From an uncultured Clostridia bacterium (GTDB taxonomy: Bacteria; Bacillota; Clostridia; UBA1381), in the NCBI GenBank assembly GCA_947627795.1, contig CANQXJ010000004.1, positions 1 through 64,000 on the forward strand: 64,000 nucleotides of DNA. The letters run 5' to 3'. Within the stretch, counting starts at the first letter, position 1, and the number at the start of each line of letters is the position of its first letter. Below are positions 36,610 to 45,456 of this stretch, in pieces. The notes beneath the pieces are model-generated. The model was given only the letters and a program-made list of their open reading frames with translations, ran no database searches and was not told the origin of the DNA. The position numbers and the translations under genes were made by a program.

Positions 36610-37911
36610 TTATTTAACGTCAACCTTCTCGCCCGCCATAATTTTGTTCATAGTCCGCGCCGCGCACATCTTGCCGCACATCGAGCAGGTGTGCTTTTCC
36701 TCTGGCGGCAGCTCGTTGTAGTAGCGCATCGGCTTTTCGGGATCTATCGCGTATTTGAACATTTCATCCCAGCAGACGCGTCTGCGCGCGTCGCTCATTT
36801 TGTCGTCTATCTCTCTCGCCCCGGGTATACCCTTCGCGATATCGCCCGCGTGAGCGGCTATTTTCGACGCGATTATTCCCTCGCGCACGTCGTCCGCGTT
36901 GGGTAAGCGCAGATGCTCGGCGGGAGTTACATAGCAGAGAAAATCCGCTCCGCTCGCCGCCGCTATCGCTCCGCCTATCGCGGACGTGATATGGTCATAA
37001 CCCGGCGCGATGTCGGTCACGAGCGGACCGAGCACGTAAAACGGCGCGTTATGGCAGAGCCGCTTTTCGAGCTTCATATTCGCCGCAATTTCGTCTATCG
37101 CCATATGTCCCGGACCTTCCACCATTACCTGCACATTCTTTTCCCAAGCGCGCTTTGTGAGAATTCCGAGCTCCACAAGCTCAGTTACCTGCGAAGCGTC
37201 GGTCGAGTCGTGCGTCGAGCCCGGGCGGCACGCGTCGCCGAGACTTATCGTTACGTCGTACTTCGCTAAAATATCGAGAACCTTGTCATAATACTCGTAA
37301 AACGGGTTTTCGTTTCCGGTCATTTCCATCCACGCGTAGATAAGCGAGCCGCCGCGCGACACGATATTCGTTACTCTCTTTGTTTCCTTGAAAATCGAAG
37401 CGGTGCGGCGGTTGATCCCTGCGTGGATAGTCATAAAGTCAACGCCGTCCTTTGCGTGAGCCTCGATCACGTCGAGAAACTCGTCGGCTGTGATCTCCGC
37501 AAGCTCCTTATCGAGATAGCCCACCGCGTCGTACATCGGCACCGTGCCTATCATCGCGGGACACGTTTCAACCAATTTACGGCGGAACTCGTGCGTTTTG
37601 CCGAAGCAGCTCAGATCCATGATCGCCTCGGCTTTCATATCGACAGCCATCTGCACCTTTTCCATTTCAACGCTGTAATCCGTGCAGTCCTTGGAAATTC
37701 CGAGGTTTACGTTGATTTTTGTTTTCATTCCCTCGCCGACAGCCTCGGGGCTTAGCGCCTTGTGGTTCTTGTTAGCCGGAATAACGACCGTTCCGCGCGC
37801 TATTCTTTCGCGCAGAATTTCTACGTCAATGTTTTCCTTCACGCATACTATTTCCATTTCGGGCGTGATTATGCCCTTTTTCGCCGCGTCCATCTGTGTT
37901 GTGTAATCCAT
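36610..37911 (-). CDS. thiC: Phosphomethylpyrimidine synthase ThiC
   Basis: [53 protein letters not shown] ... [32 protein letters not shown] ... [11 protein letters not shown]. Start moved to M57 of the track ORF because the N-terminal extension is riboswitch sequence and AAAGGATTGG precedes this ATG. Confidence 0.97.
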   Translation of the reverse strand: MDYTTQMDAAKKGIITPEMEIVCVKENIDVEILRERIARGTVVIPANKNHKALSPEAVGEGMKTKINVNLGISKDCTDYSVEMEKVQMAVDMKAEAIMDLSCFGKTHEFRRKLVETCPAMIGTVPMYDAVGYLDKELAEITADEFLDVIEAHAKDGVDFMTIHAGINRRTASIFKETKRVTNIVSRGGSLIYAWMEMTGNENPFYEYYDKVLDILAKYDVTISLGDACRPGSTHDSTDASQVTELVELGILTKRAWEKNVQVMVEGPGHMAIDEIAANMKLEKRLCHNAPFYVLGPLVTDIAPGYDHITSAIGGAIAAASGADFLCYVTPAEHLRLPNADDVREGIIASKIAAHAGDIAKGIPGAREIDDKMSDARRRVCWDEMFKYAIDPEKPMRYYNELPPEEKHTCSMCGKMCAARTMNKIMAGEKVDVK

Positions 37912-37979
37912 AATTCCAATCCTTTCCGAAGATTTACGTTCCAAAAACGCGCCCCTGTCAAAGAAGCGCGTCATAACCT

Positions 37980-38066
37980 GATTTACTCCCGGGACGGCAT
38001 TATCCGTCAGCCGGTTCGACGGGTCGAAGCGTACCTTCCTCTCAGCCGTAAAGCTCCCCTTGTGTT
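37980..38066 (-). promoter_or_regulatory. TPP (THI-box) riboswitch upstream of thiC
   Basis: Reverse strand ACAAGGGGAGCTTTACGGCTGAGAGGAAGGTACGCTTCGACCCGTCGAACCGGCTGACGGATAATGCCGTCCCGGGAGTAAAT: conserved GGGG, GCTGAGAG, GACCC..GAACC, GGATAATGCC, GGGAGT blocks in order. Confidence 0.94.
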
Positions 38067-38142
38067 TGGTTTCTTTCATTATATAGGAATTTTATGACGG
38101 TGTCAAGAGGGTGTCGACAAATTATAATTTGCCCGATCGATA

Positions 38143-38171
38143 TTGCTTTTGCCTTCGTATTATGTTATACT
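38143..38171 (+). promoter_or_regulatory. Putative sigma-A promoter for the precorrin methyltransferase gene
   Basis: TTGCTT - 17 bp - TATACT. Confidence 0.55.
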
Positions 38172-38262
38172 TAAGCCGCGGCAAAAAATCGAACAATACG
38201 CCGCATGCGGATCCGTTTGGAACTGAATTGATGAAGCAGTCTGATCATCGCAAATAATAAAT

Positions 38263-38964
38263 ATGGGAGCTGACAAAATGACCGGTAAATTTTACTCAAT
38301 CGGCATAGGCTTGGGCGGCGGTTATCTTACTCTCGCCGCAAAGCGCGCGCTGGAAGCGGCGGACGTGATAGCCGTTCCGGCAAAGAACGAAAAATCCATC
38401 GCGCTGAGCCTGTTATCGAATGCCGCGGACATAGCGGACAAGCGAATTATTACGCTTGAATTCCCTATGCGCCGCGATATAAATTTAAGAATACAGTCAC
38501 GCAAAAGAGCGGCGGATGCCGTCGCGGCTGTGCTTGACAAAGGCGAAACCGCCGCCATGATAACCATAGGCGACGCGGCTGTTTACAGCACATGCTCGTA
38601 TGTTTCAAAGGAATTGAAAGCGCGCGGCTATGAAACGGAAACGATTTCGGGCGTTCCGTCCTTCTGCGCCGCAGCGGCAAAAGCGGGAATAAGTCTTTGC
38701 GAGGGAAATGAAACGCTCGCGGTGATACCTGCGATTGAAACGGATGAAAAATTTGAAAAAATACTTGATACGTTCGACAATATAATCGTAATGAAAGCCG
38801 GAAAAATCACAGATAAAATTTACAATCTTCTTGAGAAGCGCGGCATGCTCGAAAACGCGGTCGTAACGAGCAATATCGGTATGGACGGCGAGTTCGCCGG
38901 CGAAATATCACGCGCCGAAAGGGGATATTTTACGACGGTAATTATCAAGAAAAAACTATCATAA
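38263..38964 (+). CDS. Precorrin-2/cobalt-factor II C20-methyltransferase (tetrapyrrole methylase)
   Basis: GKFYSIGIGLGGGYLTLAAKRALEAADVIAVPAKNEKSIALSLL; TIGDAAVYSTCSYVSKELKARGYETETISGVPSFCAAAAKAGISLCEGNETLAVIPA. Confidence 0.87.
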   Translation: MGADKMTGKFYSIGIGLGGGYLTLAAKRALEAADVIAVPAKNEKSIALSLLSNAADIADKRIITLEFPMRRDINLRIQSRKRAADAVAAVLDKGETAAMITIGDAAVYSTCSYVSKELKARGYETETISGVPSFCAAAAKAGISLCEGNETLAVIPAIETDEKFEKILDTFDNIIVMKAGKITDKIYNLLEKRGMLENAVVTSNIGMDGEFAGEISRAERGYFTTVIIKKKLS

Positions 38965-39062
38965 TTTATCCGCGAGTTGGTTTACATAACTTTCCTGTTT
39001 ACAAACGCTCCGCAGTATGTTATCCTAAAATTACAGCTATCACCTACGAAAGGAAGCTTTTT

Positions 39063-39854
39063 ATGAAAAGGAAAATATTGTCGGCGGCAATTGCGGCGTG
39101 CGTTTTTTTCGCGTCAAACGCGTACGCGGTAAATACGGGAAATCAGGCGGCGGATATTGTTGAAACGGCAAAATCGCAGCTTGGGTATACGAGCGAAAAT
39201 AAGCATACAAAATATAACACATGGTTTTACACGGTCGATCAAGCCGCTCCGTGGTGCGCGATTTTTATAAGCTGGTGCGCGAACGAAGCTGGGATACCGA
39301 ATTCCGTTATAGGAAAAAACGCTCTCGCGAGCGGTTTCAATACATATAATATGGAAAACAATCCGTTCGGAACGAGAGCCGAATCGTTTGAAAACCGCGC
39401 TCCGAAGCCGGGAGATATTGCTTTTATGGACAACGACGGCGACGGCGTTTCAAACCACGTCGGGCTTGTGACCGATTCGGACGAAACGTACATATACACC
39501 GTCGAGGGCAATGTCATGGACAAGGTCATGAGCCTGCGCTATAACAGAAAAACAGGATATAACGACCGAGGCTCGGCGCGGATACTCTTTTACGCCGTTC
39601 CCGATTACGCGCCGGCAGAAATTGAAACGCGGGAAACAGGACTTATTAAAACCGAGTTTGAGGATTATACCGAATTGTATAACAATTCTAATTCCCCTGT
39701 GACGGCTGATGTGATTACCGCCGAATATGACAACGTCAGGCTTGTTGATGTGCATATTGAAAAAATTACATTTGCTCCGAATGAAAAGCGCGAATTTTAT
39801 CACGGCAAAAACGCTAAGCTTTTCGCGTGGAACGGTATGAAGCCCGTTGTATAA
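39063..39854 (+). CDS. Secreted CHAP-domain amidase-like protein
   Basis: Signal peptide; QAAPWCAIFISWCANEAGIPNSVIGKNAL...FENRAPKPGDIAFMDNDGDGVSNHVGLVTDSDETYIYTVEGN. Confidence 0.87.
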   Translation: MKRKILSAAIAACVFFASNAYAVNTGNQAADIVETAKSQLGYTSENKHTKYNTWFYTVDQAAPWCAIFISWCANEAGIPNSVIGKNALASGFNTYNMENNPFGTRAESFENRAPKPGDIAFMDNDGDGVSNHVGLVTDSDETYIYTVEGNVMDKVMSLRYNRKTGYNDRGSARILFYAVPDYAPAEIETRETGLIKTEFEDYTELYNNSNSPVTADVITAEYDNVRLVDVHIEKITFAPNEKREFYHGKNAKLFAWNGMKPVV

Positions 39855-39869
39855 AAAACGGGGGCTCGT

Positions 39870-40370
39870 TCAGTCCCCGTAAATATCGCTTGCAATATTG
39901 TAAATGTCGCAGCCGAGCTTCTCCGCGTACGCCAGCGTCGCGCCCGTGCCGCTTCCTACCATTACGCAGTAAGCTATGCAGTTTTCCGCGTCGTCAGCCA
40001 TTTTGAAATTTCTTTTTTGCATACATCCTTCGGTATAGTTACCGTCGGTAACGTAAATATAATCGTCCACCCTGCTCATCATCATACGCCATTTAAACTG
40101 ATTATTACTCGTCCAGCGCGAGATCTGATTATAGCACGGGAGGTATAAATACAGCTTGATCTTCGGAAATTTCATTTTTAAATCGAGAACCGTCTCAGCC
40201 GCAAGCATATCAAAGCCTATCGCTCCGCCCGCGATAAATGTGTCCACATCCTTATACTCGATCAAATCCTTTATTTTTCGCTCCAATAATTTCCTTATTT
40301 GCTCCAGTCTGTTGGCGGGAAGCTTTCTGTGTCCCGTAAAAAAGCACGCGCGTTCTCTTTTTATATCCAA
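39870..40370 (-). CDS. SLOG/DUF1273 (YpsA-like) family protein
   Basis: ACFFTGHRKLPANRLEQIRKLL...DTFIAGGAIGFDMLAAETVLDL...GTGATLAYAEK. Confidence 0.85.
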   Translation of the reverse strand: MDIKRERACFFTGHRKLPANRLEQIRKLLERKIKDLIEYKDVDTFIAGGAIGFDMLAAETVLDLKMKFPKIKLYLYLPCYNQISRWTSNNQFKWRMMMSRVDDYIYVTDGNYTEGCMQKRNFKMADDAENCIAYCVMVGSGTGATLAYAEKLGCDIYNIASDIYGD

Positions 40371-40440
40371 ATATCACACTTTCCTTCCTTAACCTATTAC
40401 TATATCATTATACAGTTACAGGAAGAAAATTACAAGTATT

Positions 40441-40611
40441 TTATTTAAAATATTCCACCGCGCTCACCGCCGCTGCGGCGAAGGTCAGAATTGACAAAAC
40501 GAACAATCCGACTCCGCCGGAGTAGTTTTTTTCCTTTATTACGCTCACTCCGAAAGCAACCATTCTCACTCCGTAGAAAAATGTAACCGCGAAAAACAGT
40601 AAATTCAGCAT
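40441..40611 (-). CDS. 56-aa two-TM protein, candidate D subunit of the adjacent germinant receptor
   Basis: Reverse strand MLNLLFFAVTFFYGVRMVAFGVSVIKEKNYSGGVGLFVLSILTFAAAAVSAVEYFK*; start lies 4 nt from the gerAC stop; below the ORF-track cut-off. Confidence 0.72.
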   Translation of the reverse strand: MLNLLFFAVTFFYGVRMVAFGVSVIKEKNYSGGVGLFVLSILTFAAAAVSAVEYFK

Positions 40612-40612
40612 A

Positions 40613-42010
40613 TCACATATTCCCCTCCCCGCTTATAATAAGACCTGTCCGGCGCACGCTGAAATCGACGTTGACGTTTATATCAAAGTCCTTGATATCA
40701 TCGCTTATACCGCTGTTTATAAAATCACCGTACGTCAGGAATTTTCTTTTCGCCTTGCGCGTAAGCCCGAGAATATCCGCATCATATTCGGAAAACGCCG
40801 TATTTATAAGATTTTCGCACGCGGCTTCTATATTCGCCCCGGACTTTTTTTCGAAGTCCTCTATATAATCCTCGACCTTCTCGTCGACCGGCAGCGAATA
40901 CAGATCGGATTCGAGATACAAATTTATATCAACTCTCCTGTTTTCGATATCGACATTGATTTTCGGTTTCTTCTCGTCGCGCAGAAGGACGGTGACGGGC
41001 TTTCCGGTCATCCCTTCAAGACTTATAAACAAATCCCGATGCTCGCCGGACATAATATTGTAAAGCTCGCATTCGATCCCGCCGAATGTTCCCACCATTT
41101 TATCCTTTTTGAAAACAGCCATACCGATAGCCTCGCTTTTATTCGTTTCATCTATGGCAACCTCTCCGGCTTTATAGTCCTTTACTTTAAACTCAAATCC
41201 CGAATTGTTTACGGGAGCCTGAGGCTGCAGTTGGTTTTGTCCGGATGACTGCTCGTTTTCTTCCGAGCCGCTCTCGGACGAGCCGCCTTCCGAACCGGAT
41301 GAGCCTCCTCCGGACGAGCCGCCTTCCGAATCTGATGAGCCTTCTTCGGACGAACCGCCTTTCGAACCGGACGAGCCTTCTTCGTCCGAACTTTCCTCAT
41401 CCGATATTTTCATAACTCCCGCCAAAGGAACAACGCTGTCCACATCCGGCAGATTTTCCATAAAATAAAATTCCTCGATTATGCTTTTAGGCAGACCGCC
41501 CGCGCCGTTCGCCTCGTAGGTAAGCTGATAATATTTAGCCGGATTTACCTCAAGCACGGGCTTGACCTCGCTCAAATATTTTCGCGCTCCCTCCATAGCC
41601 ACAGCCATATACACATTCGGACGAATATCGTAGCTGCGCGAAAGCGTCTCCATTATATCTCCCACGCCCTCTCTCGCGACCTCGGCGGAAAACACAATAA
41701 GATTGACGTGCGACAAAAAGAAATGCTTACTCACGATACTGTCCGCCAAATTTACCGCCGAATAAAGAGTAGGCGCTTCAACGGTAATATCCTCCACAAT
41801 CTGCGGACTCGCCGACCCGCCCGACTCCGAATCGCCCCCGCTTATCTGCGTAGGCTTAGCGAATTGAAGCGTAATATTATAATTCTCCCCGTCCTCCGCC
41901 TTATCAAAGCCGATAGCGATAGCGTAAGAAATATCATTAGGCTCCTTCCCAAAGCAGCCGCATAATGTCAGAATAAGAAAAATTGTGGGAAATAGTTTAA
42001 TAAGTTTCAT
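40613..42010 (-). CDS. gerAC: Ger(x)C family spore germination lipoprotein (GerAC-like) with Ser/Gly/Glu repeat insert
   Basis: Lipobox LTLCGC; FGKEPNDISYAIAIGFDKAEDG...; SKHFFLSHVNLIVFSAEVAREG; C-terminal GerC-like region. Confidence 0.9.
   Translation of the reverse strand: MKLIKLFPTIFLILTLCGCFGKEPNDISYAIAIGFDKAEDGENYNITLQFAKPTQISGGDSESGGSASPQIVEDITVEAPTLYSAVNLADSIVSKHFFLSHVNLIVFSAEVAREGVGDIMETLSRSYDIRPNVYMAVAMEGARKYLSEVKPVLEVNPAKYYQLTYEANGAGGLPKSIIEEFYFMENLPDVDSVVPLAGVMKISDEESSDEEGSSGSKGGSSEEGSSDSEGGSSGGGSSGSEGGSSESGSEENEQSSGQNQLQPQAPVNNSGFEFKVKDYKAGEVAIDETNKSEAIGMAVFKKDKMVGTFGGIECELYNIMSGEHRDLFISLEGMTGKPVTVLLRDEKKPKINVDIENRRVDINLYLESDLYSLPVDEKVEDYIEDFEKKSGANIEAACENLINTAFSEYDADILGLTRKAKRKFLTYGDFINSGISDDIKDFDINVNVDFSVRRTGLIISGEGNM
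41276..41383 (-). repeat. Three 36-bp in-frame tandem repeats inside gerAC
   Basis: Units at 41276, 41312 and 41348 (GGACGAGCCGCCTTCCGAACCGGATGAGCCTCCTCC and variants), encoding about 12-aa GGSSxxGSSxSE repeats. Confidence 0.85.
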
Positions 42011-42035
42011 TTTTTATACCTCATTTGTTTTGCGG

Positions 42036-42308
42036 TAAATTATGATTTAGCGCACTTGATAGCCTTCCCCTTGAGGGGAAGCCTTGCGGGCGAACACGGT
42101 TCGCCCCTACGAAATCCTGTTGACATCGGGTTGTCGGGGAAACGGGCTGTCGGGGCGCCAGCCCCTACGAGAGGCCCCCTTGTCAAAGGGGGCTGTCAGC
42201 GTAGCTGACTGGGGGATTCTTTCGCTAACTTAAAAAATGAATCCCTCCACCGCTACGCGGTCCCCCTCCCTTTGACAAGGGAGGCTTATACCGCTAAATC
42301 ATAATTTA
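42036..42308 (+). repeat. 273-bp inverted repeat, left arm (IR1)
   Basis: TAAATTATGATTTAGCGCACTTGATAGCC...GGCTTATACCGCTAAATCATAATTTA; reverse complement matches 45184..45456 with one difference by eye. Confidence 0.97.
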
Positions 42309-42317
42309 CCCCCAAAT

Positions 42318-42333
42318 TGTTTCACGTGAAACA
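42318..42333. promoter_or_regulatory. parS site (ParB binding site)
   Basis: Perfect TGTTTCACGTGAAACA. Confidence 0.97.
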
Positions 42334-42334
42334 T

Positions 42335-43387
42335 TTACTTTTTCACTCTCGATAAAGCCGCGAATATCAGCGGCACGGCAAACGCGGCGGGATATACCAG
42401 CGTGTTCATAACCTGCTGCGCTTTTATCCCGCTTATTATCGACTCCGGCAGCATCGCTATCGCGTAGCATATTAGCGCTACCGGTATTATCATAGGCTTT
42501 TCGCTTTTAAGACTGAACGTTATCTGCCATACGTACGATATAACGTAAACATAAAGCGACGCGTACAGCAAAATCAAAATTGTCCACACAAATTGGAAAA
42601 ACGGCTCAAAGCGGCTGAAGAAACTGCTCAGATGAATCATTCTCGCCATCTGGTATACCGGCACCGTAAACTCGCCCGATACCGGATACGGATGCGTCAG
42701 ACAGTACGCCAAAATTATTATTACCGAAACTCCGCCGCCGATGAGTATAGCCTTTGTTCCGCTCTGCTTTGCCTCATCGAGATTCTGCGTATTCGGAATA
42801 AGCACATATAAAAGCAGCATATCGGAAAAGAGCGAAATCGAGTTAAAGCCGCTTATGAATATGCTCCTTGCGCCGTTTCCCAAAATCGGCATGATGTTGT
42901 CAAAATCATAATACGGCAGCAGCATTGTTATAAATATCAGAAACATTACAGCCGCTATGGGCAGAAACAAATAATGTATCCTTGCGATTGACTCAATTCC
43001 CGCGTATGCGCCGAGAATTATTGCCAAAATAAAAATCGCCGTTATAAGCTCCAGCCTCGCGTCCTGGAGAAGAACTATTTTTATTGTTTCCGGAAAAATA
43101 CGTATAACGTTTACAAAATTCAGCGTGAGCGCGGCGAAAATTACAACTCCCGTTATAACGCGCAGCGTCCTGCCGCCGAAGGCTTCGGCAAGGTCTATCA
43201 CGCTTTTTTTGCTCCTATATATCGTAATCGTTATGAAAAACAACGCCGACGCTACGACGAAATTATATAAAAGCTGGATCCACGCGGCGTTTCCGCTGTT
43301 CATAACTACCGCGCGCGGATATGTCAGCAGCATTTTTGTGTGTATCGCGTTTATCAGAATACTTGTCAGTTCTTTCTTTTTCAGCAT
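42335..43387 (-). CDS. gerAB: GerAB/ArcD/ProY family spore germination permease
   Basis: About 10 TM segments; APC-like GerAB family sequence, between gerAA and gerAC homologs. Confidence 0.9.
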   Translation of the reverse strand: MLKKKELTSILINAIHTKMLLTYPRAVVMNSGNAAWIQLLYNFVVASALFFITITIYRSKKSVIDLAEAFGGRTLRVITGVVIFAALTLNFVNVIRIFPETIKIVLLQDARLELITAIFILAIILGAYAGIESIARIHYLFLPIAAVMFLIFITMLLPYYDFDNIMPILGNGARSIFISGFNSISLFSDMLLLYVLIPNTQNLDEAKQSGTKAILIGGGVSVIIILAYCLTHPYPVSGEFTVPVYQMARMIHLSSFFSRFEPFFQFVWTILILLYASLYVYVISYVWQITFSLKSEKPMIIPVALICYAIAMLPESIISGIKAQQVMNTLVYPAAFAVPLIFAALSRVKK

Positions 43388-43402
43388 ATAAAATCCCGCC
43401 TT

Positions 43403-45034
43403 CTATTTCGTTTTCCACTTTCGGCTGATTTTCTGTTCCTCGCGGTCGTCCTTCGTATACAGATACGCCGGACGCTTTTCGCGTTTCCATATCGCGTTTA
43501 CAAACAGCGCGCCGCTCATATGACGGCTCTGCGCCTTCGGCAGCGGTTGAAGGAAAGGCACACCAAAGCTCTTGCGTCTGCCCAGAACAAGCGCGTATAT
43601 AAAAATTCCCGCCGCTATCCCGTAATAGCCCATAACCGAGCCGAGCACCACGAATATCAGCCGCAGCATTCGATAGCTCCAGCTCAGGGAATAGTCCACC
43701 GTAGCGAACGAGCCTATGCCGGTTATCGCGATTATTATAATCATGATAGGACTTACTATTCTCGCCGAAACAGCCGCCTGACCGAGTATAAGTCCGCCGA
43801 CGATTCCCAATGTGGAGCCTATCGGGTTCGGCATTCGTATTCCCGCTTCTCTTATCATTTCAAATGACAGATCCATAAGTATAAGCTCGATTATACTCGG
43901 AAACGGCACGTTCTCGCGCGACGCGCTTATGGAATACAGCAGATAAGTCGGGATCACCTCCTGATGATAAAGCGTCGTAGCGAGGTATAATCCCGGGAGC
44001 AGTATCGACATAAAAATAGCGATAAGCCGTATTATTCTGCTCATATTCGCGTACGGCACGCGAAGATAATCGTCCGACACCGAATGAGTAAGCTCAAACG
44101 CGGTCGTCGGGAATATCAGCGCGCGCGGACTTCCGTTTAACAAAAGCGCCGCTCTGCCCTCCACAAGCGCCCGCGCGACCTTGTCCGGACGTTCCGTGGA
44201 CATTATCTGCGTTGTGGCGGCGAACGTGCTTTCCTCCATAAACTGCATTACTTCCTCAATGGAAATTATATAATCGACCGCGATAGAGTCGATTCTGCGG
44301 CGCGCCTCGTTTACAAGATCCGCGTTCGCGATGTCGGAAATGTACATGAGCACCCCGCGCGTTTTGCTAACCGCTCCGATTTTTACTCCCTCCGATATAA
44401 GCTTCTCGGTTTTAAGTATTTTTCTCACAAGCGCGCTGTTGTTTCTGAGCATCTCCGCAAAGCCCTCCTGCGGGCCGTAAATAGTCTGCTCCGTTTCGGG
44501 CTTGTCGATCGAGCGGTGTCCCCAGTTTCTTATATCGAGCGATATTCCCTTTTTGAAGCCGTCGATAAACACGCCGCAGCCGCCGAAATTTATTTCCTCG
44601 ATTATTGATTCCATATCCTCGGTCGCGCTTGCCTGAGAATGCGCGACAAAACGCTCCGCGATTTCATCCTCGTATTTATAAATCTCATCATCGGCGAAAT
44701 ACGGAATTTGCAAAAGACTTTCAATAACCGCGCTGTCGAGCGCAGCCGTGTCCACCATTCCGTCGATAAAAAGCAGAAAAGCGCGTCTGTCGTTTTTCAT
44801 GCGTATCTCGCGGATAACTATGTCGTTATTGAGCGGATACGTAAATCTCTTTTTTAAATATGAAAGGTTTTCCTCTATATTATCCGACACTCTCGCCGGA
44901 GCGGGCTGCTCCTTTTCCGAGCGCACGTCGTATTCGATCACGTTTTCTTTCGGAAGCAGCGTAAATTCGCTGTCGGTTTTTTCCGACGGAACGAACGCGG
45001 ATCTTAATTTATCAAGCATATTCATGCATATCAC
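43403..45034 (-). CDS. gerAA: GerA-family spore germination protein (GerAA-like)
   Basis: FINGFKKGISLDIRNWGHRSIDKPETEQTIYGPQEGFAEMLRNNSALVRKILKTEKL, PFPSIIELILMDLSFEMIREAGIRMPNPIGSTLGIVGGLILGQAAVSARIVSP. Confidence 0.96.
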   Translation of the reverse strand: MICMNMLDKLRSAFVPSEKTDSEFTLLPKENVIEYDVRSEKEQPAPARVSDNIEENLSYLKKRFTYPLNNDIVIREIRMKNDRRAFLLFIDGMVDTAALDSAVIESLLQIPYFADDEIYKYEDEIAERFVAHSQASATEDMESIIEEINFGGCGVFIDGFKKGISLDIRNWGHRSIDKPETEQTIYGPQEGFAEMLRNNSALVRKILKTEKLISEGVKIGAVSKTRGVLMYISDIANADLVNEARRRIDSIAVDYIISIEEVMQFMEESTFAATTQIMSTERPDKVARALVEGRAALLLNGSPRALIFPTTAFELTHSVSDDYLRVPYANMSRIIRLIAIFMSILLPGLYLATTLYHQEVIPTYLLYSISASRENVPFPSIIELILMDLSFEMIREAGIRMPNPIGSTLGIVGGLILGQAAVSARIVSPIMIIIIAITGIGSFATVDYSLSWSYRMLRLIFVVLGSVMGYYGIAAGIFIYALVLGRRKSFGVPFLQPLPKAQSRHMSGALFVNAIWKREKRPAYLYTKDDREEQKISRKWKTK

Positions 45035-45122
45035 CCTTAATTTTTCTGTCTTTCTTTTTATTGTCGCTGAAATTCACAATTTTATGCATGAGAAAGATTA
45101 CATTATTATTTCATTTTAAAAA

Positions 45123-45138
45123 TGTTTCACGTGAAACA
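45123..45138. promoter_or_regulatory. parS site (ParB binding site)
   Basis: Perfect TGTTTCACGTGAAACA. Confidence 0.97.
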
Positions 45139-45166
45139 TTTACAAATGAAAAATTTATGATATAAT
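45139..45166 (+). promoter_or_regulatory. Putative sigma-A promoter reading toward parA
   Basis: TTTACA (45139-45144) - 16 bp - TATAAT (45161-45166), directly abutting the parS site. Confidence 0.55.
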
Positions 45167-45183
45167 AGATGTTGTTGGAATTA

Positions 45184-45456
45184 TAAATTATGATTTAGCG
45201 GTATAAGCCTCCCTTGTCAAAGGGAGGGGGACCGCATAGCGGTGGAGGGATTCATTTTTTAAGTTAGCGAAAGAATCCCCCAGTCAGCTACGCTGACAGC
45301 CCCCTTTGACAAGGGGGCCTCTCGTAGGGGCTGGCGCCCCGACAGCCCGTTTCCCCGACAACCCGATGTCAACAGGATTTCGTAGGGGCGAACCGTGTTC
45401 GCCCGCAAGGCTTCCCCTCAAGGGGAAGGCTATCAAGTGCGCTAAATCATAATTTA
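45184..45456 (-). repeat. 273-bp inverted repeat, right arm (IR2)
   Basis: Reverse complement of 42036..42308; the only difference seen is ACCGCATAGCGG versus ACCGCGTAGCGG. Confidence 0.97.

Noticed and set aside
38100-38262. Cobalamin riboswitch upstream of the precorrin methyltransferase
   Set aside because: No conserved B12-box found; only a plain promoter-like sequence was visible.
42036-42308. CRISPR array or IS element at the 42-kb repeat
   Set aside because: No regular direct repeats with spacers and no transposase; the structure is nested palindromes with a single inverted partner at 45.2 kb.
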